Source: Euptelea pleiosperma
Taxonomy: Eukaryota; Streptophyta; Magnoliopsida; Ranunculales; Eupteleaceae
NCBI GenBank assembly: GCA_035048495.1
Contig: CM068548.1
Coordinates: forward strand, 12,699,464 to 12,763,463
DNA length: 64,000 nt
Direction of reading: 5' to 3'
Shown: positions 1 through 11,800 of the stretch, piece after piece
Numbering within the stretch: the stretch's first letter is position 1
Layout of the letters: each line of letters starts with the position of its first letter
Made by a program: the position numbers and the translations under genes
The notes under the pieces: model-generated
Databases searched by the model: none
What the model was told of the DNA's origin: nothing
What the model saw: the letters and a program-made list of their open reading frames with translations, nothing else

Positions 1-89
1 CTGTTTTATTTTCCATTTCTTTGTCAGATTACGTTTTCTGTCATTCTTGAATCATTTCTTCATTTTTTTCATTTTGATGAGGTTTCAGT

Positions 90-607
90 CAAGGTTTAAA
101 AAACGGCCCTTATAACGAAAATAACGGCCGTTATTACGGATTCAGACCTTCCCCCGTTACGTTATGTACTGTTAAAACGCCCAAAAAATAACGGCCGTTT
201 TTTCGTTATTTTTTAGAAAAAATTGAGGAAAAAAAATGGCCGTTATTTTCGTTATTTGAAAATCTGAAATTCAAATTTCAAAATTCAAAATTTAAATCCG
301 GCGCCCTTTTTCCCATTATTTTCCCATTTTTTTTCGTTATTGCCCTGAGCCTTATTTTCGTTATAACAGCCGTTTTTAAACAGTAGCATCCCCAGCCTGT
401 TATACTGTTATAATGGCCCCTTTTAAACCTTTTTTTTTTCTTTATCGGTAGTTAAGCCTGTTTTTAAAGAGATCAGTAAATCGGTGAAGGCGGGGTTTGA
501 ACCCAGGTCTGTGGTATCATCACCCCCAAACTTTACCAACTGAGCAAGCTGGCACCTACCTTCGCCCCTTTTAAAGAAAATGATACTGAAGCCCCTTTTA
601 AACCTTG
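90..607. mobile_element. hAT-like MITE, copy 1, with a SINE nested inside
   Basis: Non-autonomous DNA element whose ends both read CAAGGTTTAAA inward. A perfect 8-bp target-site duplication, gtttcagt, lies at 82-89 and 608-615; 8-bp duplications and ends starting CA(R)GG are typical of hAT elements. The interior is made of degenerate TAACGG / CGGCCGTTA motifs and has no coding capacity. A short SINE interrupts the right part. The last 30 bp contain an inverted copy of the flanking target sequence. Four relatives occur in this window. Confidence 0.85.
428..563 (-). mobile_element. short tRNA-derived SINE inside MITE copy 1
   Basis: Read on the minus strand, about 75 nt look like a degenerate tRNA: an A-box-like stretch (gctcagttggtaaag) and a B-box-like ggttcaaacccc, which form the RNA polymerase III promoter. 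An A-rich tail follows (T-run at 429-440 on the plus strand). The 12-bp repeat gccccttttaaa flanks it at 416-427 and 564-575, and a third copy lies at 591-602. It is too diverged in the acceptor region to be a working tRNA gene. Confidence 0.7.
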
Positions 608-759
608 GTTTCAGTATCATTTTCTACTTTAATTTGTCCCTATATATTGATTTGTGGAATAACTAATCTAAAATGTGTTTCGAATTTATGTTTCTGTACA
701 AACATAATACTCCAAAGACACTTAAAATACAGAATTCCTTAGTGAAAGAATGTCACTCC

Positions 760-1049
760 AAAGGCCTTGGCCTCTTATTTTTATTTTTATTTATTTTTTA
801 TTATTTTTTATTTATTTATTTATTTTTGTTTTGTTTTGTAGTCACCATCGTGGGAGGGGGCCCCACGGATTAGCAGGTGAAACCTGCACGGACCCAGTCA
901 GAGCCGGTGAAGGGGATCTCTATTCCTGGCTCAACTGCTCAAAGGAGGAAATCTGCCTGTGTGGGTTTGACCCCACGAGCTCCCGAAAGAGGTGGATACA
1001 CACCAACCATTTGAGCTGCCATGTTGGGTGTAAAGGCCTTGGCCTCTTA
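760..1049 (-). mobile_element. tRNA-derived SINE with an 18-bp target duplication
   Basis: The body is about 778-1031. On the minus strand the 5' end carries an A-box-like segment (ggcagctcaaatggttgg) and a B-box-like ggtcaaaccc. A non-tRNA body follows, then an A/T-rich tail (TTATTTATTT run at about 775-838 on the plus strand). A perfect 18-bp duplication, aaaggccttggcctctta, lies at 760-777 and 1032-1049, as expected for LINE-driven retroposition. No protein is encoded. Confidence 0.88.
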
Positions 1050-2958
1050 AAATGATACTTTTAGAGAAAAGAAACAAGTAGAAAAGAGCAACATTGTGCA
1101 ATACCAAAAGTGTTGTGGATGCCATATCCACCAAAGAGGCTTATCTATTATGAACTTGATAAATGAAACACCCCCAAGAAAATTAGGGATATCAAACATA
1201 AACTGAAGCTCTAATTTGTCTCATACTTGGAAAAACATGTCTAACAACTCATTTAAAGAAGACCTATGAGTGTGGTAAACATTTTTAAACCTGGGTCAAT
1301 TTTACAATCCAATGAGAAAAAATAATACAGCTAGCAGAAATTGAGCTCCTCTCAAATGTATGGTGTTCACACAAGAAGAAAAAAAGGGTGAGATGTGAGA
1401 TCCAACAACACCCGACCAAAACAAAGGTAGGTGATCCTAGCCGAGAGAGGAAGCAACCGTGAGGTATGAGGAGGGAGATGCCCAAAACTGTGTCGGGCCC
1501 CTAAAAATCAGCGTGATTAGTGATCAAAGGTGATTAGAAACCGAATCCAATCCTAACCCGAACATTAAGATGGGTAGTTTCCGATTTGGCTAGTTTTGAA
1601 TTTTCCAAGCATGCTTACATGCAAAGGTGAATTGTCAGGTTTAGATTTTGTACTCCACGTCTGTAAAGAGAGAATGCATGGTTGAATTTGTGGTGTCAAG
1701 CATAAGCTTGTATCATGGAATTTCAGATATAGATGCTTCTGTTAGGACTTATATCGAATAGACGTGAGTTGGCTAAAACTCATTGTTAATGGCATAGAAC
1801 CAGGTTATCCAGCTTATGTAAAAAGGGTCATATGAAATGTCGGTCCTGATGAGACTGCAAGTTTGAAGAGAAGGGGAGGCAAACGAATAATATTTAGTCG
1901 AGATTAAATTTGCCATATCAATTGTGTTGACAAGGAAATCAGCCACAAATGCACAACACACACACACTGGAAGAACGAAATGAACAGAATTAGAAATAAA
2001 AAAATTGGAAACACAGACTTTGGGAGAAGAGATCTCAAACCACAGCCATGCACTCATATGCAAGTGTGTAAGTATGAGGACTACATGCTGCCTTTTTTTT
2101 ATCTACTAGACACGACCTGCCATACCCCATTGAGATCTCCCTCAAATTTAAAGCGAATTAAAGCACTTTAAGTGGACAGGGGCAGAAAGAAGTTGTAAGT
2201 GGACAACATATGTAACAATCCACCATGAGAGCAGATTTTAAGTAATGGTCAATTCAATAATTCTGATGTTAGCAATAGAAAACAGGATTATCTGCCATTA
2301 CATTTCACAATGATTTATGGCATTAGAGTATAATAGCTTTTGAGACTTGAATTCCTAAAGTCATGAAGCTAGAACTTAAGCAGAGTTATTTCTGTAAATG
2401 TGGAGGTCATGGAATGATGTACTCCACACTTGATTAAGAAATTGTTGATTCCTTCTCAAGTCAGGCTAAAAGATTGCATTGTCCGACTGCAGAATGACGA
2501 TAACTGGAGCAACCTGCCCAGTAGCTTCAAGAAGGCAACTAAATGAAATGAATCACATGGACAAATATAAAGGCCATGAGAAATTGTGTCCCTATATGCT
2601 GAATATTGTGCATTGCAACCCATAATTGCATCTATCTAATTGTTTTAAATACACCTCTGCTGTGGTCTACTCTATGGGCATCCAAAGAAGGAATTGTAAA
2701 GCTAATGATAACAAGTAATTATTTGTTTCGCATCCATTGTTCTGCCTTATTTGGCCTAGATTTTTAATGGGATGATCAGTGGCTTGAATCTCCTAGAAGA
2801 AAATTTCTATTATTTATATTCAAAATATAACCAAACTTGTATGTTGCAAGATCACAAGAAACTCAAAACCTTACTATAAAACCAATATTCCTGTAGGTCT
2901 GTAGTCCTAAAAACCATCTCCCGGACAAAGCAAAAAAATAAAAATAAAAACTATTAAA
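1050..2958. other. intergenic, no gene recognised
   Basis: Short open frames only, with no recognisable domain, splice structure or clear terminal repeats. A (CA)n-like run lies near 1958. AT-rich intergenic DNA. Confidence 0.6.
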
Positions 2959-2966
2959 GTTGTTAC

Positions 2967-3310
2967 GAAGGTTTAAAGGGGACCGTTATAACGGTATAAC
3001 GGACTGGGGGCATTACCGTTTTTAACGAAAAAAAGCACTCGGGCAAAAATGGTAAAAAATGGGAAAATAACGGAAGAAAATGGAAAAAACAGAAAAAGGG
3101 CTCTGAAATTCAAATTTTGAATTTTAAAATTTGAATTTCAAAAATGGAAAAAACGGAATATAACGGAAAATAACAGAAAAATAACAAAAAAAAACGAAAA
3201 TAACGGCCGTTACTTTCTGGGCGTTTTAACGGTCCATAACGTAACGGGGTAGGTCCGAATCCATTATAACAGCCGTTATTTTCATTATAACGGCCGTTTT
3301 TTAAACCTTG
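2967..3310. mobile_element. hAT-like MITE, copy 2
   Basis: 344-bp member of the family at 90-607, in the opposite orientation. The left end reads gaaggtttaaa and the right end tttaaaccttg. A perfect 8-bp duplication, gttgttac, lies at 2959-2966 and 3311-3318. The interior has the same TAACGG/CGGCCGTTA motifs and a short AT-rich core (aaattcaaattttgaatttt). Noncoding. Confidence 0.88.
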
Positions 3311-3318
3311 GTTGTTAC

Positions 3319-3790
3319 TTCCAAACAATGTTTGGGCTATTGAAGCTCATGCTAAATAGTTAATGGAGGTTTTCCTTCTGTGATTGATCAATTTTTTATT
3401 TTATTTTTTTACTTTACTCGGGATGTTATCGGATGAACGATAGGTTGTTTGCATTTTATATATTTGTACATGTGAACTATAAGAATCATGCTTCGATGTT
3501 GATTCAGCCTATGATGAATTCAGTTATAGTGGCATGGAAACAACAAAATGTACCTGGGTCACGACACTACCTGGGTCACGACACTGAATGTTAAAGCTAT
3601 ATTAAACATAAAAATCTATTTAAAAAGTAGCAAAAATAACTTACAAATAAGCCATGTGTTGTCATTGTTATAGTCACAGATTATGTCATAAACAATAACC
3701 AATGAGAATCAAGAATTAGAATATATACATAACCAAACATGACAAAGAATAGATCAGCACAAAATACATAAGATAAATGTCTCAGTCCAT
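3319..3790. other. intergenic, no gene recognised
   Basis: AT-rich. A short direct repeat, acctgggtcacgacact, occurs twice near 3551-3586. Nothing else supported. Confidence 0.5.
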
Positions 3791-3794
3791 CTCG

Positions 3795-5060
3795 GGATGT
3801 TAGTACTAGTGGTTGTACCAAGCATGTCCCATGCCCCTAACCCTATCGGGATGCTCTTGGGTCTCTAATGTCATTGTCAGTATATCATTACTTCCCTCAA
3901 CGGATAGGGATCCCTCTTCAACTTGTCTTCTTAAATCATCCTGCAAAAATAAAAAATCCTTAATTCTGATAGCTTATTATGTAGTTCACGAGGTATAAAA
4001 GCTTCCAATCTGCTTAATATTTAGAAACTCGGGCTTCGCCATATAAGGAACGATATGTTCTCGGTTCAGTTTTATCTTAAAATTCATCTATTTGATATCA
4101 ATAAGAGGCAATGTGTGGCGCTTACTTTTTGGATCAATCGCAAAATGCTCATGCAAGCTTAGAGTCAATTACATCATATTACAAATAAGATTTTGAAACA
4201 TCATTTCTTACTAATTTAATAATTTATCTAAATAAATGTCCGCAAGTAGGAGATGAAATATATTAGTCTTAGGGTGCCATCTCTTCACAAATGTTGATAT
4301 AATTATCTTATTTGTTAATTTATAACTATATTGGGCTACATTTATTAACCCCGAATGAGACATTTTAAAAAATAATTATGCTCTTTTGTCCAATCCCATG
4401 CACCAATTTTTGATGTGTGTTGAATACACTTTAGCGGGAGTTGTTCCTACATAGAATAAAATGTGTTAAGACTATATTAAACATTAACAAAAAATGTTAA
4501 AAAATATATGTAATATTACCATCGGTATTTTACATTGTTTTGCCATATCTGATATGCAATATGATTTTCATAATTCATCCGTTTTAGAAAACGATTATGC
4601 TTTTTTGTCTAATCTCATTCACAAATTTTTACTACGTGTTGAGTTCATTTTAGAGGGAGTCGTTCCTACATATGATAAAATGCATTAAACTATATTAAAC
4701 AATAACAAAAAATGTTAAAATATATATAATATAACAATCAGTGTTTTACATTATTTTACCATATCTGATATGCAATATGATTTTCATTATCTTTTAGTAT
4801 TGAAAGATCCTATGGACATCTAGGGAATGGTCCAGATGCATGCTGAGCCTCAGTAACTTCAGTTTCCTCTTCAAGAGCACCAATGTATTATTTTTCTTGG
4901 TGCTTTTCTTACTGCACACATCAAATTGCTACTCATTTTCATGTTCTTCTTGAATTTTAACATGCATTAGACGTCTTCTTTCAGATGTTGTAGGAAGAAC
5001 ACGTCTACTTGGTGCAGATGTACTTCCTACCCTTTTGTTTTACAAAAACTTTATGTCCGA
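3795..5060 (-). pseudogene. decayed plant transposase-like relic (En/Spm-associated, Transposase_24 type?)
   Basis: On the minus strand an AG splice acceptor near 3945 is followed by a peptide ending in a pattern like TLETQEHPDRVRGMGHAWY. That resembles the conserved C-terminal part (PEH.GRVRG.G) of the plant Transposase_24 family carried by CACTA elements. Upstream minus-strand stretches up to about 5060 read as short exon-like pieces broken by stops. A block of about 215 bp is directly duplicated (about 4370-4578 and 4580-4790). No intact frame remains. The family assignment rests on one short motif and could be wrong. Confidence 0.35.
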
Positions 5061-6170
5061 CCCATTGTACTTACAAGAAATTGTAGACATTTCAAGAAAA
5101 CAAACATACACACACAATTGCAATATATAGCAATTTGAGACATTTTACCAAACAATTGTGTGAAACAAAGTTAAAATGATTTCTTGGACATTTTAATAAA
5201 TATACGATATGCAAGATTTAAGCCTACAATGCATTGAATTCAATCTAAACTAACATCCATATCAAGATATAAAGCAAATACTTTCGAATTTCTCGACCGC
5301 ATTTGAAATATAAAAATGTATATAATAAAGTGCAAAAAGTTAAAATTCAGATCACATTCACAAAAAACTAAACAAGAATGTAGATTTTATGATCTAAACA
5401 AAAATGTACCTTCTATATTTGGACGAAAAACTCTCCGCGTACTCTTCATCTCAACAAGCAAAATAAGAGAAGAGGAATCCCAAGGAGTAGGGGATTGCGT
5501 GGTGCTCAAGAAGGTGAAGGGGATCAGTGATCCACCAGATAATGAATGACTCTTGGGAAGTGAAGGAGGTGGTGGTGGTTGAAGGTGGCAAAGGTTTTGA
5601 GTTAAGGTTCGTGGAGAACATGAAGGGGGCTTTCCATGGGGTTTTGAAGGGGTTATGTGAGAATGGGATGCCCAAGTAGGGGCCTTATAATTGGTGTGGG
5701 TACCCATCAAACGTGTGGACCCAGCTTAAAGTGGTCAGTGCCTGTAGAGCGACCCTAAAATAAAGGAACCTCCTCTTTTATGTATGACATATGTGTGAGT
5801 AATACAAAATATTATACATCTGCAATTGAATGGTTTTTAAAACATCCCTAATCTGGTGAGAAGGGTGTATGAATACGGTCATTGCAGGATATGTCGTTTG
5901 AGTGCCTTTTGAATGACATTTACGAGTTTGCCAAAAAAAAAAGAAGTTAAGGAGAAACTTGAAAATTAGTGCTTTTGTGAGGATTTGTGAGAAGTTATTG
6001 ACATTCTGGTAATAAACTCCGATTCGTTCATTATTTGGGAAATTTCCCTGCTATTGATCAATAAATAACTATTAATGATTAATTAGAAATAAATATCGTA
6101 CATCAGACGAAGGACAACACCGTAGGCTGAGGAATGAGAAGAGGGCATCGCGTAGGAGGAAAGGAGAGAA
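5061..6170. other. intergenic, no gene established
   Basis: A Ser/Pro-rich minus-strand frame of about 100 codons lies near 5390-5710 but matches no family I recognise and has low-complexity composition. I do not call it as a gene. The rest is AT-rich. Confidence 0.45.
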
Positions 6171-6490
6171 GAGTTGTGATCTAATGCCATTTGAAATGGC
6201 GACGGTTAATTTATAGAGGGGAAAGCCTTGATGCCAATTCGATTGGCGTCAAAATGGTCTTGACGCCATTTGAAATGACAACAGTTAATTTATAATGGTT
6301 CTGATGCCAATTGAAATGGTGCTATAACCATTCTAATGCCATTTGAATTGACGTCAAGACCATTCTGAAACCATTTCAAATGGAGTTAACAAGTGAGGGG
6401 TATTTTCGACTTCTAATAAAAAATGGGATCTGATACTGTTTCAATCGGCATTAACATGCTGATGCCAATTGAAACAACATTTTGTATTCT
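6171..6490. repeat. palindrome-rich MITE-like cluster
   Basis: The motif gccatttgaaatggc and variants (gccaattcgattggc, gccaattgaaatggt) recurs about eight times in both orientations, together with repeated ggttaatttata and aagaccatt. This is foldback MITE-like sequence without clear boundaries or a target duplication. Confidence 0.45.
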
Positions 6491-7291
6491 TTTTTCAAAA
6501 TTTTGAAAATAAATATTATTTTTTTATAAATCAATTTAATTTCTTATTTTAAAAAAAAATTTCATTTGCTTTTCTAAAAAATATACTTTTGTTTACATGC
6601 TAATTATAAATGGTCCATATTGTAGTTAAAAACTTAAAATAAGCTATGGGGCCATCTGTGTGCCAACCATGCTTTGTGGTGTTTTACCTCATGTACATTC
6701 ATCATTGGCCCTTGCATTTATAGATTAGTTGAGTTTTCATTGATATAAAAATAGATAGTAGATCCTAATGAGATTGAAAAAATGGAAGAGAAAGTGCTTA
6801 GGGAGAATCTAAAGCAGCTTGAGCAGTATCGTGGAGAGAACAATGTTTTTTTTGCTGGCCAAGTATGAGAATGCTTAAAGAGGAAAGTATAATTTCTGGA
6901 TGAGTAATTTCGACTATTGTTTATACTTGTCTTGATGTAGTCTGAAATTTGCTGCTAAAGACTTTCAAGTAATGAAGGTAAGTAATTAACTAATTAAAAA
7001 AATGAGTATCCTTTTAACCCCAACAACATCAATCTATACTATTATAAAGCCAAAACTGAGGTTGGGGCATGCAACATGCCACACGCCCACAAGGTTTTTG
7101 CTTATCAAAAAGAAAAAAAATTAAAAAAATTTCAAAAGACAAAAAAACAGTTAAGTTCATTGATTCCCACTCTACCTTGCTCATTAGTAAACATTTTCTT
7201 TTAAAATTTAATACTACCCCTAAATCTCCTCCTAATTATTTTCCATACCATCAGTGAATTTAACCAATCAAATGCTTAGAAATCATTAATC
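6491..7291. other. intergenic, nothing recognised
   Basis: AT-rich sequence with no gene, clear repeat or RNA feature supported. Confidence 0.5.
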
Positions 7292-7402
7292 AGGCTGACT
7301 TTTTATTTTATTTTTTATAAGTATAAATTTATTCAAAATAGCAAAAAGAGCCGAAAACAAACAGCCAACGAGGTCGAGATGACCTCCATAGGCTGACTTT
7401 TT
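7292..7402 (-). mobile_element. 85-bp 5'-truncated LINE remnant
   Basis: The insert 7305-7389 is flanked by a perfect 13-bp duplication, aggctgacttttt (7292-7304 and 7390-7402). On the minus strand it reads as a LINE-like 3' end (gctattttgaataaattt) followed by an A/T tail. Only the 3' end was copied in, which is typical of abortive LINE integration. Confidence 0.7.
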
Positions 7403-8085
7403 GCATGTTGGTTTACCTAGGGATGGGCCAAACATCCATAGGGTTAGTGATGTCTAAGATTGTGCCACGTGTAAAGAATATATGTTGTCACCTAGTAATT
7501 ATAAAATTAGAAGAAAAATAACTAAAAAGAATTAGGGTTGTGATGTAACAAGGTATATCTGAGATCTTTTCATTTGCGGAAGCGGCATTTTTGGTAGTCA
7601 CCACTGCCATTTGGGCCCCCTGACTGCATGGATGTTTAGCCCACACCTTAATAGACATTCATACAAAAAATCAGCTTGTTTAATAATTTTTAGCCGTTGG
7701 TTTTAGTACTCAAAAAATGGTTGTATTCAACGGCTATAAGAACACCTTAAATGGTGCTAAAAAGTGTTAAAATCTAATGGTTATAGATTACCAATCAAGG
7801 TGATTTTTGATAGGTATATCCACCAAGGGGTGGGATAAACATCCATGCAGTCAGTGGGCCCAGATGGCAGCGGTGACTACCAAAAATGCCGCTTCCGCAA
7901 ATGAACAGTTTCGGGCATACCTTGTTACATCTTTTTCCAAAGAATTAATGCAAAATGTAGGTTTACCTAGGGATGGGCCAAACATCCATAGGGTTAGTGA
8001 TCTCCAAGATTGTGCCACGTGTAAAGAATATATGATGTCACCTAGTAATTATAAAATTAGAAGAAAAATAACTAAAAAGAATTAA
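7396..8085. repeat. MITE with ~100-bp inverted repeats, bracketed by a ~125-bp direct repeat
   Basis: Core element 7544-7929. Both ends read tgtaacaaggtat inward, and the inverted repeats run about 95-100 bp (shared ttgcggaagcggcattttt and gactgcatggatgtt, read inward). Outside it, about 7396-7533 and 7960-8085 are near-identical direct repeats (gggatgggccaaacatccat ... ccacgtgtaaagaatata). They are too long for an ordinary target duplication. A partial relative of the core occurs near 31565-31640. Confidence 0.65.
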
Positions 8086-8156
8086 TGCAAAACGTAAAAA
8101 AAAAAATAATAATATATATCACTAAGTTGAAAAATAAAAAGAATATATTACCTGGT

Positions 8157-8580
8157 GTACCCAGTCAGTAAACAAAACATTGAGAGGAAAGGTTATTATA
8201 GTCAAAAATTTCTGCAAAAAAATATAAAAAATAATTAATAGAATAAAAAAAATAAATCAACTAAAAAGAAGTTGAATATATATTAAAAAACTCATTAAGC
8301 CAAATTGATATATAAACAAGCCGGATCTAAATCAGAAACAAAATGGACAAATAAGACTAGTCAGTCAAATAGGTAAGCAAATGTATAGATATTTTATGGC
8401 TAAGAGAGCGATGTTTTGTGCTAAATTACTTGACAAAAAGCATCAAATAACCCAAAAAGTGGAGCTTGTAAGATTACAAAGACTTCTCGTCCTTGCTGTT
8501 GATCTCCGGGATCATGTGGTCGTTCCATATTGGCGCCAAAAGAGGTAGGGAAGGGCAAGAGATCTAAAGAGGGAAATCAA
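8157..8580 (-). other. possible small divergent gene fragment, two exon-like pieces
   Basis: On the minus strand an ATG near 8526 opens a short frame that begins MERPHDPGDQQQGREVF and can end at a GTAATC donor. A second open piece at about 8157-8213 is bounded by a TTTTGCAG acceptor and a CAG|GTAATA donor, and reads KFLTIITFPLNVLFTDWVHQ. It would be transcribed away from the methyltransferase gene, sharing its upstream region. I recognise no family and cannot place later exons. It may be a chance arrangement. Confidence 0.22.
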
Positions 8581-8820
8581 GGGAGAAGACAATACGCAGA
8601 GAGAGTAAGAAGGTCCGTCGTCGTGAAACCCTCAATGATTTCTTACTTTTTATAAGGCGCACTATGGTTTCCAACGAATGAAACCCTAATAGTTTTAAAT
8701 GACGAAAGTGCCCTTACCTAAAGTCTATTTTTCTTTTATCCTCTAAAGAATCCATTTTACAGTGAGCAAATACTCTTCATTCTTCAGCTAATTTTGTTTT
8801 AGCTTTTGCTATAGTGCGCC
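8530..8820 (+). promoter_or_regulatory. promoter region of the NSUN5-like gene
   Basis: Upstream of the ATG at 8821 lie a palindromic E2F-like site, ttggcgccaaaa (8530-8541), a TATA-like tttttataagg (about 8647-8657), and a telo-box, aaaccctaa (8681-8689). Telo-boxes are common in plant promoters of ribosome-biogenesis genes, which fits the product. Function is inferred from motif matches only. Confidence 0.45.
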
Positions 8821-11800
8821 ATGGTGCGTTCCAATCGGCTCAGCACCGCAGTAGGTGAGCAGGTAAAGGGCTCCCGGCGCACGAGCAACGCCGACCGCTC
8901 ATCTTACTTCGCCCGGAGAGAGGCGGCCAAGGTATTACGGTGCGTCCTCCAAGGAGACGCTCGGCGCAGGGCTGTCGCCTCCATTAAATCCCTCGTTTAC
9001 AGCCCTTCCGTCAGGAACAAGAAGGCCACCTTTGCTCTGGTCTGTCAAACCCTCAAGCGTAAGTTAGCAATCCCTCTGTCTCCGTCTCTTGCGTTTGCGT
9101 GTAGGTTTGTATAGTAATCTCTAAGTTGGACTGCTGGACTAGCTAATGTACGCCGGCAGAATAGGTAACTCAGCGAACTGTTTAACTTCCCCTGCTGTTG
9201 CTCCTAGAATGCTTAATTCGTCAAGTATGAGCCCCATTATTTAGTTGAGCAACTCGATAAAGATCATTGCTTGGCATTTGATTCTGAAATTTTTTATACA
9301 ATAGACTCGAAAGGGTGACACTTAGGGCTTGTGAGTGGCATTCATGGAAGTTTCCCGTTTTTGTATATATTGTGAATTTTATACCATTGACTGAGGATAA
9401 ACTGAACTTTCTTCGAGTATAAAAATTCTGACAAAAAGAAAGAATTTCCTACATTGGCATAGTTCACTGAGAATAGATGCAAGTGCATTTTGATCCTCTG
9501 ACCACAATTAAAACATGCGTCTAAACTCAGTTGAATTTCCTATAATGGCAACTGACTTGTTGGTTGTTTCCTTTTTTCGCAGATCTTCCTATTCTCAAGG
9601 ATGTTATAGAGGCTGCTAATATACTTAATGGCAAGTGGAAGGTAAATGTGAATTTCCATGGCTATTTGTCTTTGCTAGTACATGTAACACTGGAGTGATA
9701 TTTTAATACACCGTAAAACATGCACTTTTTTTTTTATTAGCTATGTTTCCCAAAATTATTATTTTTCTCGTTTTTATGTTTAATTGAGAAATATTTGGGA
9801 CCTATGATACATGGATACTTCAAAGAGGGTGTTGTATTCGTTGTTTCGGATACTTCCATTAAAGTGTAATCACCATATCCACACATTTTCAGTCCTGTAT
9901 CCACACTGTATTTGGGTAACATAGTTCACTACTTTTGCAACTTTATTAGGACCTCTTTTGGAGACGTTTACTGTTTCTTCTTTGAAATTTGTACCATTTA
10001 GTCAGTAAAATTACAGTTCCTTCTTCTTTCGCAGAGGCAACAGGAATTGATGTATATAATCACATACGACATTCTCTTTGGCCAGGTTAGTTCTTTACAT
10101 ATTTGAGCTTGAAACTTTCATGCCATTTCCAACATTTTTCAGATTTTTTTTTAATATTGTTTATTGACCGCATGGGAGACAATATAAAACCAATGATTCA
10201 AACCTTTATATAGGCACACATGAAAAAAAGGAAATTTAAAAGAAAAAATCCTACTATATCTTTTGTAATGAGAACAAGTGGCCCCAAAACTATGGAATCA
10301 GCGAAGTTAGCAAATAAAAGGGAAGAATGACTGAAACTTAATGTGACAAAATGCAGTTGGTGAATGAACTATCCTTGATCAATTGATGATGCTGCATGGA
10401 TTAGCTTATTGGGAAATACTTGTATGGGCTTCGATTTTAATTTCATAGATCTCAAGGCCCTGCAAAAAAATGCTTAATGGTTTTGATCTTGTGAAAATTG
10501 TTCTTTGCTATGAGGAAATATCAGTACTCACTAATGCATAAAAAAATAGGCTGTTGATGCTGTCATGATTTGTGTGTATTTTGGACTCCTATTTTGGTCA
10601 AGTTTGGTCATAGACTCATAGGTACTTTGTTAGATGGTCTTTTTATTAGACTGTGCCTGCTGAATTATAAAGATTGCAAAATAACACCTATTAATACACA
10701 AAATCGTAAAAGTACTCTCTTAATAACTTATCTGAAGAAAAACAAGAAAGAAAACCTATATTAATTGTACAGTGCATCTTGACTTACATAGTTGCACATG
10801 ATGGTATACTAAGTCAGTAACCATTTATTGCCTAAGAGTGTTTTTTATTTCATGTCTCAGTTGTGCTGTTAAATTCTTGCTGTCTGTTTTGAGTTCTTTT
10901 AGTGGTCTCTTGACTTAAATTCTTTCCTATAGGCTATTGTATTGGTGGGTGCTGCAGAAAAGTTTATCCTGCTCAGGAAAGATGCTCTACAATCAGCTTT
11001 AGCTCAGTATTGTGTGAGGAAAAAAGTGAAAAACATTGACGACTTAGTGCTCCAAAATCATCAAACTCCTGGTCCGTTTTCAGACTACTTTCTCACTATT
11101 ATGGCGGACTCTCTTTGTAGACATGCATCATTCATAGTGGTTAGACTTTAGAGGTATTGCAGTGGAAGCACCAGATATAGTAGAGAATTCAGCTATTTTG
11201 GTGGCTTTGTAATTGAAAGATTTAGATTTTCGCTAGTTCAATCCTGACTGATCAAGAATTATTAAAAAAAAGGTTTAGATTTCTTGTTTGAACTTTTTGA
11301 AACTCAAACGAAATCAGATAGAGTTTGACTTTCTAGAGATCTAGTGGACAGATGTAATATTCTCAAATCTCAATTATTGATCTATACTAACTAGGCACCA
11401 GATATAGTAGAGAATTAAGCTTTCTTGGTAGCTTTATAATTGAAAGATTTAGACTTTTTGGTACTTCAGTCGTGACTGACCAATGAGATTTATTAAATTC
11501 CTTTTGAACATTTTGAAACTCCAAAAAAATCAAGAAACGTTTGTCTAGATGTAGTGGGCAGATATAAGCGTCTCAATTATTGAACCATACTAAATAGGCA
11601 CCAGATAAAATAAAGAATTCAGCTTTCGTGGTAGCTTTATCACTGAAAATTTTAGACCTTTCATTAGTTCAATCCTGATTGACCAACAAGACTTTAAAAA
11701 GGAAAAAGAAAAAGGAAAGAGGTTTAGATTTCATTTTGAACTTTTTGAAACTGTAACAAAATCTGGAAGAGTTAGACTGTGTAGAGCTAGTGGACAGATG

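Noticed and set aside
485..560. tRNA-like sequence as a genuine tRNA gene
   Set aside because: The acceptor stem does not pair and no clear anticodon arm forms; poly-A tail and flanking repeats make it a SINE head.
4494..4688. 64-codon frame in the duplicated block near 4.4-4.8 kb
   Set aside because: No family match and AT-rich; the duplication itself explains the similarity between neighbouring frames.
5387..5710. 107-codon Ser/Pro-rich minus-strand frame
   Set aside because: Low-complexity composition, no homology recognised, no promoter or splice context; likely chance.
8530..8541. ggcgcca as a retrotransposon primer-binding site
   Set aside because: No LTR end next to it on either strand; the palindrome fits an E2F-like site better.
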